A stretch of DNA of 64,000 bases, taken from Bagarius yarrelli (Eukaryota > Chordata > Actinopteri > Siluriformes > Sisoridae). The position numbers and the translations under genes are program-made. This document shows positions 49,384 to 60,383 of this stretch, piece after piece (within the stretch, counting starts at the first letter, position 1; each line of letters starts with the position of its first letter). The notes below the pieces were generated by a model. The model saw only the letters and a program-made list of their open reading frames with translations, searched no databases and was not told the origin of the DNA. The stretch lies in assembly GCA_005784505.1 (NCBI GenBank), contig VCAZ01000008.1, positions 5,753,763 to 5,817,762 on the forward strand, written 5' to 3'.

Positions 49384-51018
49384 TTACCCATGTACCCAAC
49401 TCTGGCTGTTGTGTGATTGCGGAGGCCCTGCGAACATCCCCATTCCCATTCCCATTCCCAAGCCTATTCCCATGCCAACACCCTGTGAAAGTGATCCATC
49501 ATAGCTGTAGTCTATTCCCTCAGTACAGTCCATGAAATCGTTGAGAAGAACAGACTCCACATCACCATCAAGACTGCTCTGGTGGACATCTATTTCCATG
49601 TCTGACTGTTGCAGTCGGTTAGGATGTGGCTGGTGGTGACCAGGTTGGTGACTGCCATTCTGGGCTGGCTGGTGTTGGTAGTGGTAGTATCCATGCCAGG
49701 GTTCTGTCAGACCCTGGTGTTGATAAGGGTGATGGCGGGTTTGGGGTGCAGACGCCATAAAGGAAGGGTCCTGTGGTATATCTATGAAGCTGGCTGGGTT
49801 AGGGGGTAGGGAGGTAGAGGGAAGGTGGGCACGAGGTCCATATGGATTAGAGGATTTGTAAGGTTGCAGCATATCATCGTTTACTCTGGGAGAGAGTGTT
49901 GACTGCCTTGAGTTGCTGTGCTGCATATGACTGTGCATATGGTTTGAATTGGAGCTGGGGTTGAGCTTATGGTTTTGCTTGTGAGGTTGGCCATAGTCAT
50001 GAGCAAGGTGATGTTTGGAACCATGGTTGTAGTCTAGATCTGGGTGATGTTTGTTGGGATTTTGGTTATGAAGAAGGCTTGAGTTCTGCTTATGGTTTGC
50101 TTCATTTTGATTGGGGTTTTGGCTGTGATTGTGACTGCAACTCTGATCATGGCCAAGAGAGTGCACAATGCCATTGGACTGTGACATTAGAGAATGAGCT
50201 CCTTGACCCTGCCCCACCACCATGTCCTTTCCACAGTACTGTGGTCCACCAGCTAAAAGACTTTCCAAAGCATTGTTCTCTGAGTAAGCCCTAATGGGAC
50301 GCTGGAAACTGGCTGGCTTGTTTTCCTGGATAGTCTGCATAGGGGCATGATGCCTGAGCATACTCATGGAAGGCTGACCATAGATAGAACCACAGTATGA
50401 TGATTCTCCCTTAGAGCCTTGGCCATAATGGTAGCCGTTGCACTTGAGTTGTTGTTGTTGAGAAAAGTCTTCATCCAAGCTGATGGCACCAGTAAGATCA
50501 GCCAATTGAGGGAGTTCTACTGAAGGACAGTGGCCTCCAGTGCCCAAAGCCGGTGATCTGGTACTAGTGGGGCTTGGATAGAGGTGAGGGGAAGCCGAAC
50601 AGGACAATCCTCCCTCCTCTGGTTCATCTGGCTCTGCTTCAGCAATGATTGGTGACAGGCAGCCACTCAATGTGGATGCAGATGAACTTGTTCTGGAGTG
50701 CAGATCAGCCCAGGCATCAAATTCCTCACTCCCTACTCCCATGCCACCCTTTCCAGCTGGGCTACCATGCTCTGGGGACCCTTGTATCCCAGGTCCAGCA
50801 CCAAGTCCCCGTCCCAATCCCATGGCCCTCTTCCGGCTTATCCGGCCTCGAGATTTTAGGTACTTTGTGCCATTGTCCATGGAGGCAGCACGCCTACGAG
50901 GACCTTTTCCCATCTTTCCACCTTCTGGGTTCAACATCCACCATGAACTCTTGCCTGTTCCCTCATTCTGCACACGAATGAAGCGTGTATGCAGAGACAG
51001 GTTGTGGCGAATGGAGTT
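49384..51018 (-). CDS. foxo6: FOXO6 forkhead transcription factor, terminal coding exon (partial)
   Basis: Nuclear forkhead factor of the insulin/PI3K-AKT pathway that binds TTGTTTAC-type sites. This is the last coding exon, 544 residues plus TAA. It opens at NSIRHNLSLHTRF, the forkhead recognition helix, followed by the wing 'QNEGTGKSSWWMLNPEGG' (residues 18-35). Next come the AKT site RRRAAS (Ser46) and a basic NLS (about 52-64). The partial third AKT site HSRTSS (107-112) has His where FOXO1 has the -5 Arg; CK1/DYRK-type Ser115, Ser118 and Ser122-Pro remain. The transactivation block DVESVLLNDFMD lies at 486-497 and the C-terminus is QSWVHG. FOXO6 rather than FOXO1/3/4 is supported by HTRFIRVQNE, LYPSP...SPALG (146-159), PMQTIQENK (226-234) and the diverged third site. 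A His/Asn-rich segment (290-372) and a Gly-Met run (514-528) are unusual. The start is set by the acceptor 'tttctgcag' at the conserved FOXO intron. The first exon lies beyond the right edge. I cannot say whether this is foxo6a or foxo6b. Confidence 0.93.
   Translation of the reverse strand, partial: NSIRHNLSLHTRFIRVQNEGTGKSSWWMLNPEGGKMGKGPRRRAASMDNGTKYLKSRGRISRKRAMGLGRGLGAGPGIQGSPEHGSPAGKGGMGVGSEEFDAWADLHSRTSSSASTLSGCLSPIIAEAEPDEPEEGGLSCSASPHLYPSPTSTRSPALGTGGHCPSVELPQLADLTGAISLDEDFSQQQQLKCNGYHYGQGSKGESSYCGSIYGQPSMSMLRHHAPMQTIQENKPASFQRPIRAYSENNALESLLAGGPQYCGKDMVVGQGQGAHSLMSQSNGIVHSLGHDQSCSHNHSQNPNQNEANHKQNSSLLHNQNPNKHHPDLDYNHGSKHHLAHDYGQPHKQNHKLNPSSNSNHMHSHMQHSNSRQSTLSPRVNDDMLQPYKSSNPYGPRAHLPSTSLPPNPASFIDIPQDPSFMASAPQTRHHPYQHQGLTEPWHGYYHYQHQPAQNGSHQPGHHQPHPNRLQQSDMEIDVHQSSLDGDVESVLLNDFMDCTEGIDYSYDGSLSQGVGMGIGLGMGMGMGMFAGPPQSHNSQSWVHG
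49435..49479 (-). repeat. Gly-Met dipeptide repeat in foxo6
   Basis: Residues 514-528 of the exon are encoded by an imperfect hexamer array (plus strand 'cccattcccattcccatt'). It lies just before the conserved C-terminus and is likely length-variable. Confidence 0.85.
49903..50151 (-). repeat. His/Asn/Gln-rich low-complexity segment in foxo6
   Basis: Residues 290-372, e.g. 'SHNHSQNPNQNEANHKQN' and 'HMHSHMQHSNSRQ'. The codons look like diverged short tandem units. As I know it, mammalian FOXO6 has Ala/Pro/Gly-rich sequence in the corresponding region. Confidence 0.75.
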
Positions 51019-51048
51019 CTGCAGAAACAGTAAGGGGAAGGGGAGAAA
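51019..51048 (-). other. foxo6 intron 1 splice acceptor and pyrimidine tract
   Basis: Minus strand reads 'tctccccttccccttactg' then 'tttctgcag' before the AAC codon. The polypyrimidine tract is strong. The junction falls between codons, just ahead of NSIRHN, the position where FOXO genes are split. Confidence 0.88.
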
Positions 51049-52014
51049 GACAAACAGATTGTTAAACATTGGATACTGTACAAAATCATTTTATATAAGT
51101 TACAATGCAATAGGACTCTAATTAACTAACTAGTTAACTAACAAAATATCTAAAATATCTCTGTGAACCAATGCTCTTACATTTTTTTTTATTTAAAGTT
51201 TTTTACCCTATATTAATTTATTCTCAGGTAGAATGTACATATTACGCATCACATTCTATTGATATGAAAAGCTAATAATTCTTGATCATTCTAGTAAAGC
51301 TAGACAAGCATCGAGAAGCAGATCGATACAGCAAGCAGCCATGCTCCTCCACGTAACAAATATTCTCCCTGACTCACACCACTGCCAACCCAGTCAGGCA
51401 CACATGCATGCATGTACACACACACGCTCACCACAGCAAGCACATCAAGCCGTCGCCAAGGTTACCCAAATGAATCACACGTGGCAACATGATCGCAGAC
51501 GCCCCTATCGATTGCAGGCCTCCAAATATGACAGGGAGCCAGCAATGAGAGGCGAGAGGGAGAGAGGTGTGATTCTGGCATGCTTACTGTGCTGGAAGAT
51601 AACCAGAACAAAGAGAACAGAAAAAGAGGAGAGGGGGCTGTTTCCAATGCCAAGATAAACCATATTTAGATCACAGGAACAGACAAAGTAAACATGGGGA
51701 ATTCTATTTTTTTTAATAATTATAATTTGTGAGTTATCTACCAGAGGCATTGCATGTTATGAATAAAGAGCTACCGAATGTAAAGAGAAACAAGTCTATT
51801 ATATGTCATATAGTAAAGGTAAAGTATATAAGACCTTGGTAGAGTAGTTCAATATTCAGTTATTTGGACATATGAAGAGAATTAGGATTTTTTTCACGCT
51901 GATAAACAATTTGGGTTGCACAAGCTGAGAAATGTATTACATTTTTCGAACACCTGATGCAATAATGCATAGAAATATTATAGATATATAAATAATGTCT
52001 AGAAAATATAAACA

Positions 52015-52882
52015 CATAACCCCAATACTATCATCCCTGCACTGGTTACCTGTTAAATTTAGGATTGATTACAAAATATTTCTACTTGATATAAGACACT
52101 GAATGGTTTGGCTCCCATGTACCTAGTCTTTTAACACACTACAATCCATCACGCTCCTTGACATCTCAATCCTCCGGACTACTGGTATTCCCCAAAATAG
52201 CAATGTCCACAAAAGGAGGTAGAGCTTTTTCATATTTAGCTCCTAAACTTTGGAATGGCCTTTCTGATAATGTTCAGAGTTTAGACACAGTCTAAATTAA
52301 AGGCATACCTCTTTAGCCCGGCATACACATAACATATTCCATAATCTTATGGTCCAGTACATCTGATTATCAGCTAGTGCCTGCTAATATTAAGAACAGC
52401 AGCTAATTTCTCTCTGTCTGTTTCCCTTTTTATAACCATTCCAAGGTATCCAGAGATTGTGCCATCACTGGTAGACCTTCAGCAAAAAAAAGGCCAACCC
52501 TGCAAGCATACAGGTATCAGTGACCAGGTTCCTGCCCCTTTCCTCGATTTCAAGAAGCTTCAAGAATGAACTAGGACTTAATCTGCTCCACTGACCTAAA
52601 GCTACAGATTACATTACATTTAATCATTACAACATGCTGTAATTAACAAAAACATGCGGTATCACCCAAAAGCGGATGGGTTCCCTATTGAGTCTGGTTC
52701 CTTTCAAGGTTCTTACTACTTCACCTCAGGAAGTTTTTTATTGCCACAGTCGCCTCTGGCTTACTCATTAGGTACAAACTTACACTTTTCCCTTTTTTTA
52801 CTGCTTTCTGGGTAAAGCTGCTTTGAGACAATGCCTGTTGTTAAAAGCGCCTTACAAATAAAATTGAATTGAACTGAATTCC
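52015..52882 (+). mobile_element. Non-LTR retrotransposon (LINE) 3' end
   Basis: At about 52022-52090 the frame gives LHWLPVKFRIDYKIFLL, the end of the reverse-transcriptase ORF of a common fish LINE, soon broken by stops. A 'gctcctaaactttggaatgg' block (Leu-Trp-Asn) follows, then a long 3' UTR with 'tttgagacaatgcctgttgt' and the terminal 'taaaattgaattgaact' repeats. It is inactive. The clade is not certain. Confidence 0.75.
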
Positions 52883-53680
52883 ATTTTACTCTAAATCATA
52901 TGCTGTCAGCTGTTCTGTGACATATATTTCTAGCAGTTCACGACAACATAGCATATTAAAATAGCATCTATTATAAAATATTAATCATACTCTGCAAAAT
53001 CTTCTGTAGTCAAGTGTGTATGATCTTTTCTATATAACTGATATTGTATGTCCAAAACTGCATACGACTGTATAAAATAGCAACTCAGTTCTGAAGGGAT
53101 AGATATACAGTAACTCTAAAACAACAGCCAAATGTAATTTCCAAGTTACTAACAGCAAAAAAAATGTTTTTTTTATAGCAATAAACTTTTGCTTTGCTTG
53201 TGTAAAAATATCAAAACTGATTTTTGACTGGCTTTATACATAAAAAATTACACTGTATTTCTGTTGTCGTGCCACAGTATTTTTTGTATGTGTAGTATCG
53301 TTGTAAAGTATCCCACAGCTAATCTCCCTCTCTATTACACACTTCTTCTGACTCACACTCATGCACAATAGATAGGTTCTAGTTTCTTTACTACCTGCTT
53401 CTATATCACAAATCAAAACATGTCACTTATAGCTGTCTGTCAGGATTTCTGCATTATTATTATCTATCACAGAAGTAAGCTGAAAATGACAGTTCAGGAT
53501 AACCACAAGATTATAATATACAGCGAAAGTAACACTTCAGGCTTTTCAAAAAGTAAAGCTAATGACTGAACTAAACAAGATAAGTCATGAAATGATTAAT
53601 AGCTATAATAAAACTGTAAGTACACCAAGTTAAAGATTATTGTTTAAAATCTATTCTAAAGTACATTATTAAATAATTAG

Positions 53681-53885
53681 AAATTTAATTTGTATAGCGC
53701 TTTTTACAGTGGTCGTTGTCTCAAAGCAACTGTACACAATCAAACAAATTATAAAATGGGAATGAAACAGAAATTAGTTTGTCCCTGATGAGCAAGCTAA
53801 GGGCGATGGTGGCAAGGATAAACTCCCTGAGACGAAATAGGAAGAAACCTTGGGAGGACCAGACCGGAGAACCCATCCTCATTAA
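53681..53885 (-). mobile_element. LINE 3'-tail fragment
   Basis: Reverse complement of the tail at 52.7-52.88 kb: 'aatttgtatagcgctttt', 'cgttgtctcaaagcaact', 'ctgatgagcaagctaaggg', 'ggcaaggataaactccctga'. Same family, opposite strand. Confidence 0.75.
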
Positions 53886-53984
53886 TACAAGAAATGCAAG
53901 AAAAATCTTAGAACAAAAACAAAAGATGGTTGTATGTTTGTAGGCAATCTAGGTATATTTTAAGGGTTTCGTAATGTATCCCCA

Positions 53985-54250
53985 GGCAGCACAGCGGCGT
54001 ATCATTTATGCCTTACAGCTACAGGGTCTCTGAGCTCGGGTTACTTTCCTTGTGTTCCCCTTTTTTCGGTGTGGCTTTACTTTGGCTTCTATGGTTTCCT
54101 CCCACCTTACAAAACATGCATGTGGATAGGCTGGCTACACTAAGGTGTAAGTAAATATCTGCATGTGATAGTCTGGTGTTTAGTCCTGCCATTTGCCCAG
54201 TGTTACTGTAAAAAGCCCCAGATCCTACACAACCCTGTTTATTACCCTGT
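53985..54250 (+). mobile_element. SINE, family C
   Basis: Head 'ggcagcacagcggcgtat', then 'ttacagctacagggtctctg', 'ggtttcctcccacctta' and 'ccagatcctacacaaccctg'. It agrees with the plus-strand order of the family C consensus as seen in the 12.4 kb copy. Confidence 0.7.
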
Positions 54251-56215
54251 ACTGTCTACATACAGTACTACACTGTATATTTATATAGTTCACACACTTG
54301 TATAGTGGCAATCTTAGCCTAGGTTTGGTAATGTGTGTGATATTGCCAATTAACACATCTAATCTACTGTTCCAGTGGGTAAGTACTTAGACAAAGAATA
54401 AATTCTCTGGCCAGGCCCATTTAGAGGTGCTAATTTTACAAAAGGTACACACACACTTGGAAGACTTTCTTTGTTATAAGCGGATTTGAGTTTAGCAAAT
54501 AAGATGACTATCATCTCAAGCACCAAGAACTCTGTTACAGTATTTAGAGGTTCACACCATCACACCACTTTCACACTTATTCATCCCTATTCTACATCTC
54601 CTCCATCTGTTTATCACATAACCATACTTTTCACACCCCCGAAATCGCTCGCGTACGTCCTTCACCTGTATTCAAACAGGAAAAACAAAACCATCAGACG
54701 GAAAGAAAAACACAGCACACGCTGGCATCCATCACTGATATTCACCGAATAAACAATCGTCAAGTACCTCAGATCACATATAATCTATCACTCCCTACTT
54801 TTCTTCATAAAAAAAGAGCCATCTTATTTGCCATGGTGATTTTTAGAGCTATTACAGCTTATATTAGTAAATGTATAGCTGGTACCCACGTGAGGCAATT
54901 ATCTTGGTGCGATACAGAGCTGCACTGGAGATGAGCCCCAGAGTGGGCTGATCTGAGAAAGCCCCCTGCCTCTCTCCCTCTTCTTGTCTCTCTCTCTGTC
55001 TCTCTCCTGGGATTTCTGAAGGGCTGATTCTCCAGCCCACGCTATCAGGCGAAAAAACGTGCCACTTTGACTCTACTCCTTTTCAAAGCAGTGAGAAATT
55101 GGATAAGTGAGGGGTATTTATGTTCTCTGGCCCCCCTCCAAGAAGCTCCTATTCTCAACCAGCAGCTCAGCCAAATGACATGAGCTCCCATGCTGGTGTA
55201 ATAGTCCAATGTTGTGCAGCCACGGCAGGCAAGGGGCTGACTTAATCAAAGCCAAACGGTGTGACAGCGTCAAAAAATGCCCCATGTCAGGCGATCAGAA
55301 AGCAGCCCTTTGACAGCTACGCCATGGCTGACGTTAGCTGCAGAAAGGTAACCATGACTACAGCGTTAAATGTTGCAGAGAAAAGCAGTAAGTGTATGAG
55401 GTGGGTTGGGGATTAAAGTACGATTTGAAAGAGGAGGTTTAATTTTCAGTGACTCACACCAACTTACATGGAAGATTCAATCACAGTGCAACAGAGTAAG
55501 TCTCTTAAAATTGATGATTAGCAGTGGCTAGTATTAAATGCGTGCAAATAAATTTGTACTAAACCTTAAATTGCTCAAAGCTTCGACTTACATTCCATAA
55601 CTCTGAAATCTAAAGAGCTTGACATAATCGCAACATTTGACCCTAATCTCTATCCTCGAAAGAACAACGATCCCTCAAAGAGCACAGCCCTTGTTGTTAA
55701 GTCTGCTTTACTCAACCACACTGTGGCTTGTGGTAACGTTCTGCAAACAGCAAGCCTGTGGCTTCATGTTTGACCCAGACACCTTGTGGGTCTCATGTGA
55801 GTCAGCAGACTTTCTAGTCCTTCCCATCACACTCATACTTACTTGTGTACACACTCAACAGATACTAACATTCATTTGTTCCTCTACAAGAGTCCACACC
55901 TATACACAATGACCACACACACAACAATCTAGCAATCACACACAATCCCACTCCAGACAGAGTAATCCCAGAAAATCGGACAATAATCCTGGTTTAATCT
56001 GGCTGTTTGTCAACTGAACGTCAACACAGAAGTTGCTATAATCACCAAAGATTGGAGGAATCGTATGTTGGCCGGGATGTTTATGATAGAAATCTCACAG
56101 AAACTTTTGTCAGATGGCACTATAAACTGTCTGGGACAATTGTTTTTTTTTTTTTACATTTTTAGAGCTTTCAAACTAAAATGTACATCAGTGCATTAAT
56201 TAACTTAGCTTGTTC
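54251..56215. other. Intronic DNA with candidate conserved block
   Basis: Repeat-free, GC-richer sequence at about 54880-55400 stands out and may be an intronic enhancer. No exon recognised. CT-rich at 54968-55008. Confidence 0.45.
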
Positions 56216-56303
56216 ATTTACATTGACAGCATTTTTTTTACAGCGCTCTCATCCAGAGCAACTTACATTTATCTCTTTTATATAACTTAGCAATTATGGG
56301 GTT
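56216..56303 (-). mobile_element. SINE, family A, truncated
   Basis: 'catccagagcaacttacatt' and 'tatctcttttatataactta' after a 'cattgacagcatt' tail. A scrap of the same tail on the plus strand lies at about 56345-56380. Confidence 0.65.
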
Positions 56304-56699
56304 AATTTTTGTTAATTTGTTAATTTGTTATTAACAAATGAAATAAATGTAAGTCAATTTGGATAAGGGCAATTGCCAGAAGCTAGATATGTACATGTTA
56401 GTGTTGTCTTGGTGTTGAGTGGCTAGTGTTATTAGAAATCAGTTATGATAACACTAAAAGAACTAACATTGCTAAAAAATGGTTTCCGAGTGGTATTGCA
56501 GCAAAATCCCCATGTTTGGGAGAACATTGTTTGCCAAGAAGGCAAACTAGGTTGTCCTTTCTAGGGGACTCATAGTAGGACAAGCCAATGAAGGGTGGTT
56601 GTAAGATCATGTAGTTATTAGAAAGCAGACAGCACTTTCCTCAAACTGCCCTTTTAAGGTTGTAGTATTTACTGCAGTATCTGTAATCCATAATACCAG

Positions 56700-57530
56700 G
56701 CTACCAGTGAGACAATCGAGAGCATTCTGAGCAGCTGCATTACTGCCTGGTTTGGGAACTGCACCATTTCAGATCACAAGACCCTGCAGAGGATAGTGAG
56801 AAGAGCTAAGAAGATTATCAGAGTCTCTCTTTCCTTTAAAACTGACATTTACACTACACGCTGCATCCGCAAAGCCAACAGCATAGTGGACGACCTCACA
56901 CACCCCTCACACTCACTCTTCATCCTTCTGCCATTCAGAAAAGGGGAATTGTAGTATTCAGGCCCGCACAACCCGAATGTGTAACAGTTTTTTCCCTGAA
57001 GCCATCAAGCTTGTCAAAACTCTGAAACCGAACTGAACCTCCTCAACTGACACACACACACACAAACACACACTTTTACAATTTAAATCTATGCTTTCAA
57101 CACTTAAATGCTGTTTTGCACACCAATTTTTGTGCTGCTATTACTTTTTATGCACAATTTATACTCTATTTGCACAACATCACCCATACTTTAATTGCCA
57201 CTATTATATCCACCTGTATAGGGTGTTTTTCATTGTCTATTTGGACTGCCTGGTGTGTTGTTTGTATTGTTTATTTACATTGTCTGTCTTGTACTGTTTG
57301 CAACAAGTTGCACAATATGCCCTTTATGTTGCTAAGACGATTTATTCTCAAGTTCGTAGCTTCGTGTTGTTCTTAGTTTTATGTAGCTCTTTATTGTTTT
57401 GTGTAGTTATGTATTATTTTATGTCACATTGTTTCATTTTATTGTGTAATGCACCCGCTATATATAGTCGAAGTGACAATAAAAAGCTTCTGGACTGCAG
57501 CATCACCACAATGTGAGAGACTTTCAGGAT
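56700..57530 (+). mobile_element. Non-LTR retrotransposon (LINE) 3' end, second family
   Basis: At 56706-56953 the frame is open for 82 codons and gives CITAWFGNCT, TRCIRKANSI and HSLFILLPF, the C-terminal end of a fish LINE ORF2, then stops and shifts frame. A T/G-rich 3' UTR runs to 'tatatatagtcgaagtgac' and 'aataaaaagcttctggact', the typical end of this family. The 141-codon frame at 57091-57516 is 3' UTR and not a gene. Confidence 0.75.
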
Positions 57531-58490
57531 GAGAAACTTGGTCTTGGTCACAGAAGTTTGCTTTTGTATAAAAAAAAAGGGGACAATAAAAACTGACTTT
57601 AGTTTAGTTTGGGACTATATTTTTAGAACATAAGCCATTTTATTAGAGCTATTGTGCAGAGATCGCTAAAGAGTTTTTGGCAGTAGCTGAGGCACTGAAG
57701 CACTTCCCATTAGGTTTTTAATCCTTTTTGCCCAGCTATCAATCATTACGTACAGATTTTTGTGGGTTTTCCTTTACCAGAAATACCGCATTTTGGATAA
57801 GCACAACAGCGATTATTATAAAGAAAATATAAAGAGAAAAGCCAAACAGGGAGATAAAGCAACACGAATTAAAACCAAAGCCCTGTATGGAAGAAAAAGG
57901 GCTTGTCTGCTAAACTTGTCTGGAGGCAATTAATAGAAATAAGGAAATGCTAAGATACATGTTATGTGAAATACGTCAGCAGAAACATTCAGTTGTTTAG
58001 AGAAATGAACGCCCGATCATGTGAATTACTGGGAAATATTTATAAGTGGATTAAAAAAAAGTTTAATTCAATGATTTGAAAGATATTATTTATAGTTTTA
58101 ATATAAAACTGGCTATTTTCTTATGAATAACTGCAGTCTAATAATTGTATTCAATCAACTATCATGTGACAACAGCACAAATCCTCTTGGTGCAGGTGAA
58201 GAGTTTCACTAAAACATATAAAATGTGAACTTTGGGAATGGCAAGATTGCCGATTCCAGGTGTGCTTCTGTAAGTATTTTTCTGAAAATGCTGTTTTCTT
58301 AAGATTTTTAGACACAAAAGTCTCTCGATTTTACACAGAAAGGAAACTGAAAAAAAAACATCATTCAAAGGACAAATGCCCTAGAGATTCCAAATAGGAA
58401 TTGGTAGATTGGTATACTCTGACTATAAGGCTGGAGAATGAAAACTGAAAAGAATCACTTTTTCAGACATGGTAAGAAGAAAAACATAAA

Positions 58491-58670
58491 ACATTTGCAT
58501 TTGGCAGAAAGACGTTTCCAGAGCGACTTACATTTATATTTTACATTTATACAATTGAGCAATTGTGTATTAAGGGCTTTGCTCAGGGGTCCAACAGCTG
58601 TAACATGGTTGTACTGGAAATCAAACCCATAATCTTCTGGTTAGCAATCCAACCATCAGCCTACCACCTC
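58491..58670 (-). mobile_element. SINE, family A
   Basis: 'acatttgcatttggcagaaa', 'ccagagcgacttacattta', 'gggctttgctcaggggtcc', 'ggttagcaatccaacca'. Minus orientation. Confidence 0.8.
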
Positions 58671-59440
58671 CCCGAAACATGTCCGAGCTTGTAGTCAAGC
58701 CATTAAAAGCTATTTTATGCTTTTCTTTCTACCATGGCTAAAAAAAGGGTTATTTAAGATACTGTTACTGTATTAGGTCAAAGCAGGATGCTGAGGATAG
58801 AGTAAATCAGGCTCTCTAAAACTACAAATTAAACAAAATTAAGCCTGACCCTCAGTAGCCTCAGAATCCTGCTTCAACCTGCTCTGAATAAATTAGTTTA
58901 GTATAATAGTAGGAGTTTATAGTAGTGGCTGGAATCTTTGTCTTTGATCTACGTACTACTGTAATTACTAAGCTACTAAATTGCTGAAAATTACTAACAA
59001 ATTGCTTTCACAACCTTGAAAATATAAAAGACACAGCTAGAACGCATATAACAGACCATCCTCCTTTTGTTCTTTGCAAAAAAACAATCCTCTATTGCCC
59101 AATGTAAGAGAAAATGGTAGCTTCACTGAGGCCTATACAATATATGATTAAATTTTGTACCAGGTGAAATACCGTAGCCAGACGACTTTATTTAGACTGA
59201 CTTACAGATTAAAGCAAAGAAATAGGCAAGGAAAGTGTACAGGAAAATTGTAATGGTATATAATTTCTAAATATGTATACCTATCCGTATTATCGTATAA
59301 AAAGGCTAAAACTATTTCTGTATTAGTCAGAATAACAAGCACTTATTGCTAGTAGCAAAATGTCATCCAATTGAGATATTGTCTAAGTAGAAATATGACA
59401 TTTACATACTATAAAATGTAATATTCTGTGTAAGTGTTGC

Positions 59441-59443
<3 letters not shown>

Positions 59444-59485
<42 letters not shown>
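59444..59485. repeat. 42-base poly(T) tract
   Basis: Uninterrupted T run, equal to poly(A) on the minus (foxo6 sense) strand. It could be the tail of a minus-strand retroposon, but I see no recognisable body or target duplication beside it. Confidence 0.9.
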
Positions 59486-59487
<2 letters not shown>

Positions 59488-60217
59488 TAAAATGCTGTTA
59501 AATTTGCATTAGTGTCAGCCTCAAGCGCTATTTTCACAAACACACTAAATTGGAAACACTTCGGGAAATCTGGTAGAATTCAACTAATCAAATGATGACT
59601 GTGAAACTGCTGGAGATGTGTATGTCACTTTTGTTACACATCAGCCTAAAACACAGCCATCAAGACGCTCTATTTCTCTTATGAAAGAAGGAAAAATTGA
59701 TTGGTTCATTTCCATGCCAGGCAGATGCCCTCTTGTTTGAGAAAAGCTGCTCTAAAGTCCGGATTTTCCGCTGTCTGTCTACATGGGACCACATTATTGC
59801 AGCAAAACAAAGCAAGTGCAAACCAGTATATTAAGCAAATCCATGGGATAAATATGTTGAGTCACCAAGTCAGACATCTCCATCGTGACGAACACAACCC
59901 TGTCTGCGCTGCTTCAACTTGCGTTGAAATGTAATCGTGTGGAAAAAAAATGCGAGTGAAACGCAGTACACTAAATACAGGTTTTAATCGCTGTTTATGT
60001 CTGATTGTGTTTCTGATTGGCTATTGATCTCAGACATCACCCGTATGAACAATTTCTGAGCTATGATCAACTTATTCACTACTAATTGTGTCAGATCCAA
60101 AACCAGACACTGGCATTACTGGGATTACTGGGATTATTTGCTACTTTCATCAAACCTGATGCAACTGACCTCTGCATGTTAGCCCCAAAGTTACCCAATT
60201 AGGATTAGACTTAAATT

Positions 60218-60383
60218 GGGGAGGTGTTGCTTCAGTAGTTTAGGTGTTGGACTGCTGATCAGAAGATTCTGGGTTCAATTCCCAGCACTGCCAAAGTCTG
60301 GCTCCTGAGCAAAGCCCCTTAGCCCTTAAGTGCTTAGACGTATAAATGTAAATGGCTTTGTTTAAGGGCATATGTCAGATATC
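60218..60383 (+). mobile_element. SINE, family A
   Basis: 'ggtgttggactgctgatcag', 'gggttcaattcccagcactg', 'ctgagcaaagccccttagcc' and a shortened 'aagggcatatgtcagat' tail. Confidence 0.8.

Noticed and set aside
51019..51069. In-frame ATG and 17 codons upstream of the foxo6 exon start
   Set aside because: The frame here is translated polypyrimidine tract and intron ending in 'ctgcag'. The conserved FOXO intron position shows coding starts at 51018 after splicing.
49609..51121. Several plus-strand frames (66-158 codons) antisense to foxo6
   Set aside because: They are shadows of the foxo6 coding strand with no domain of their own.
57091..57516. 141-codon hydrophobic plus-strand frame resembling a membrane protein
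   Set aside because: It is the T-rich 3' UTR of the LINE at 56700-57530.
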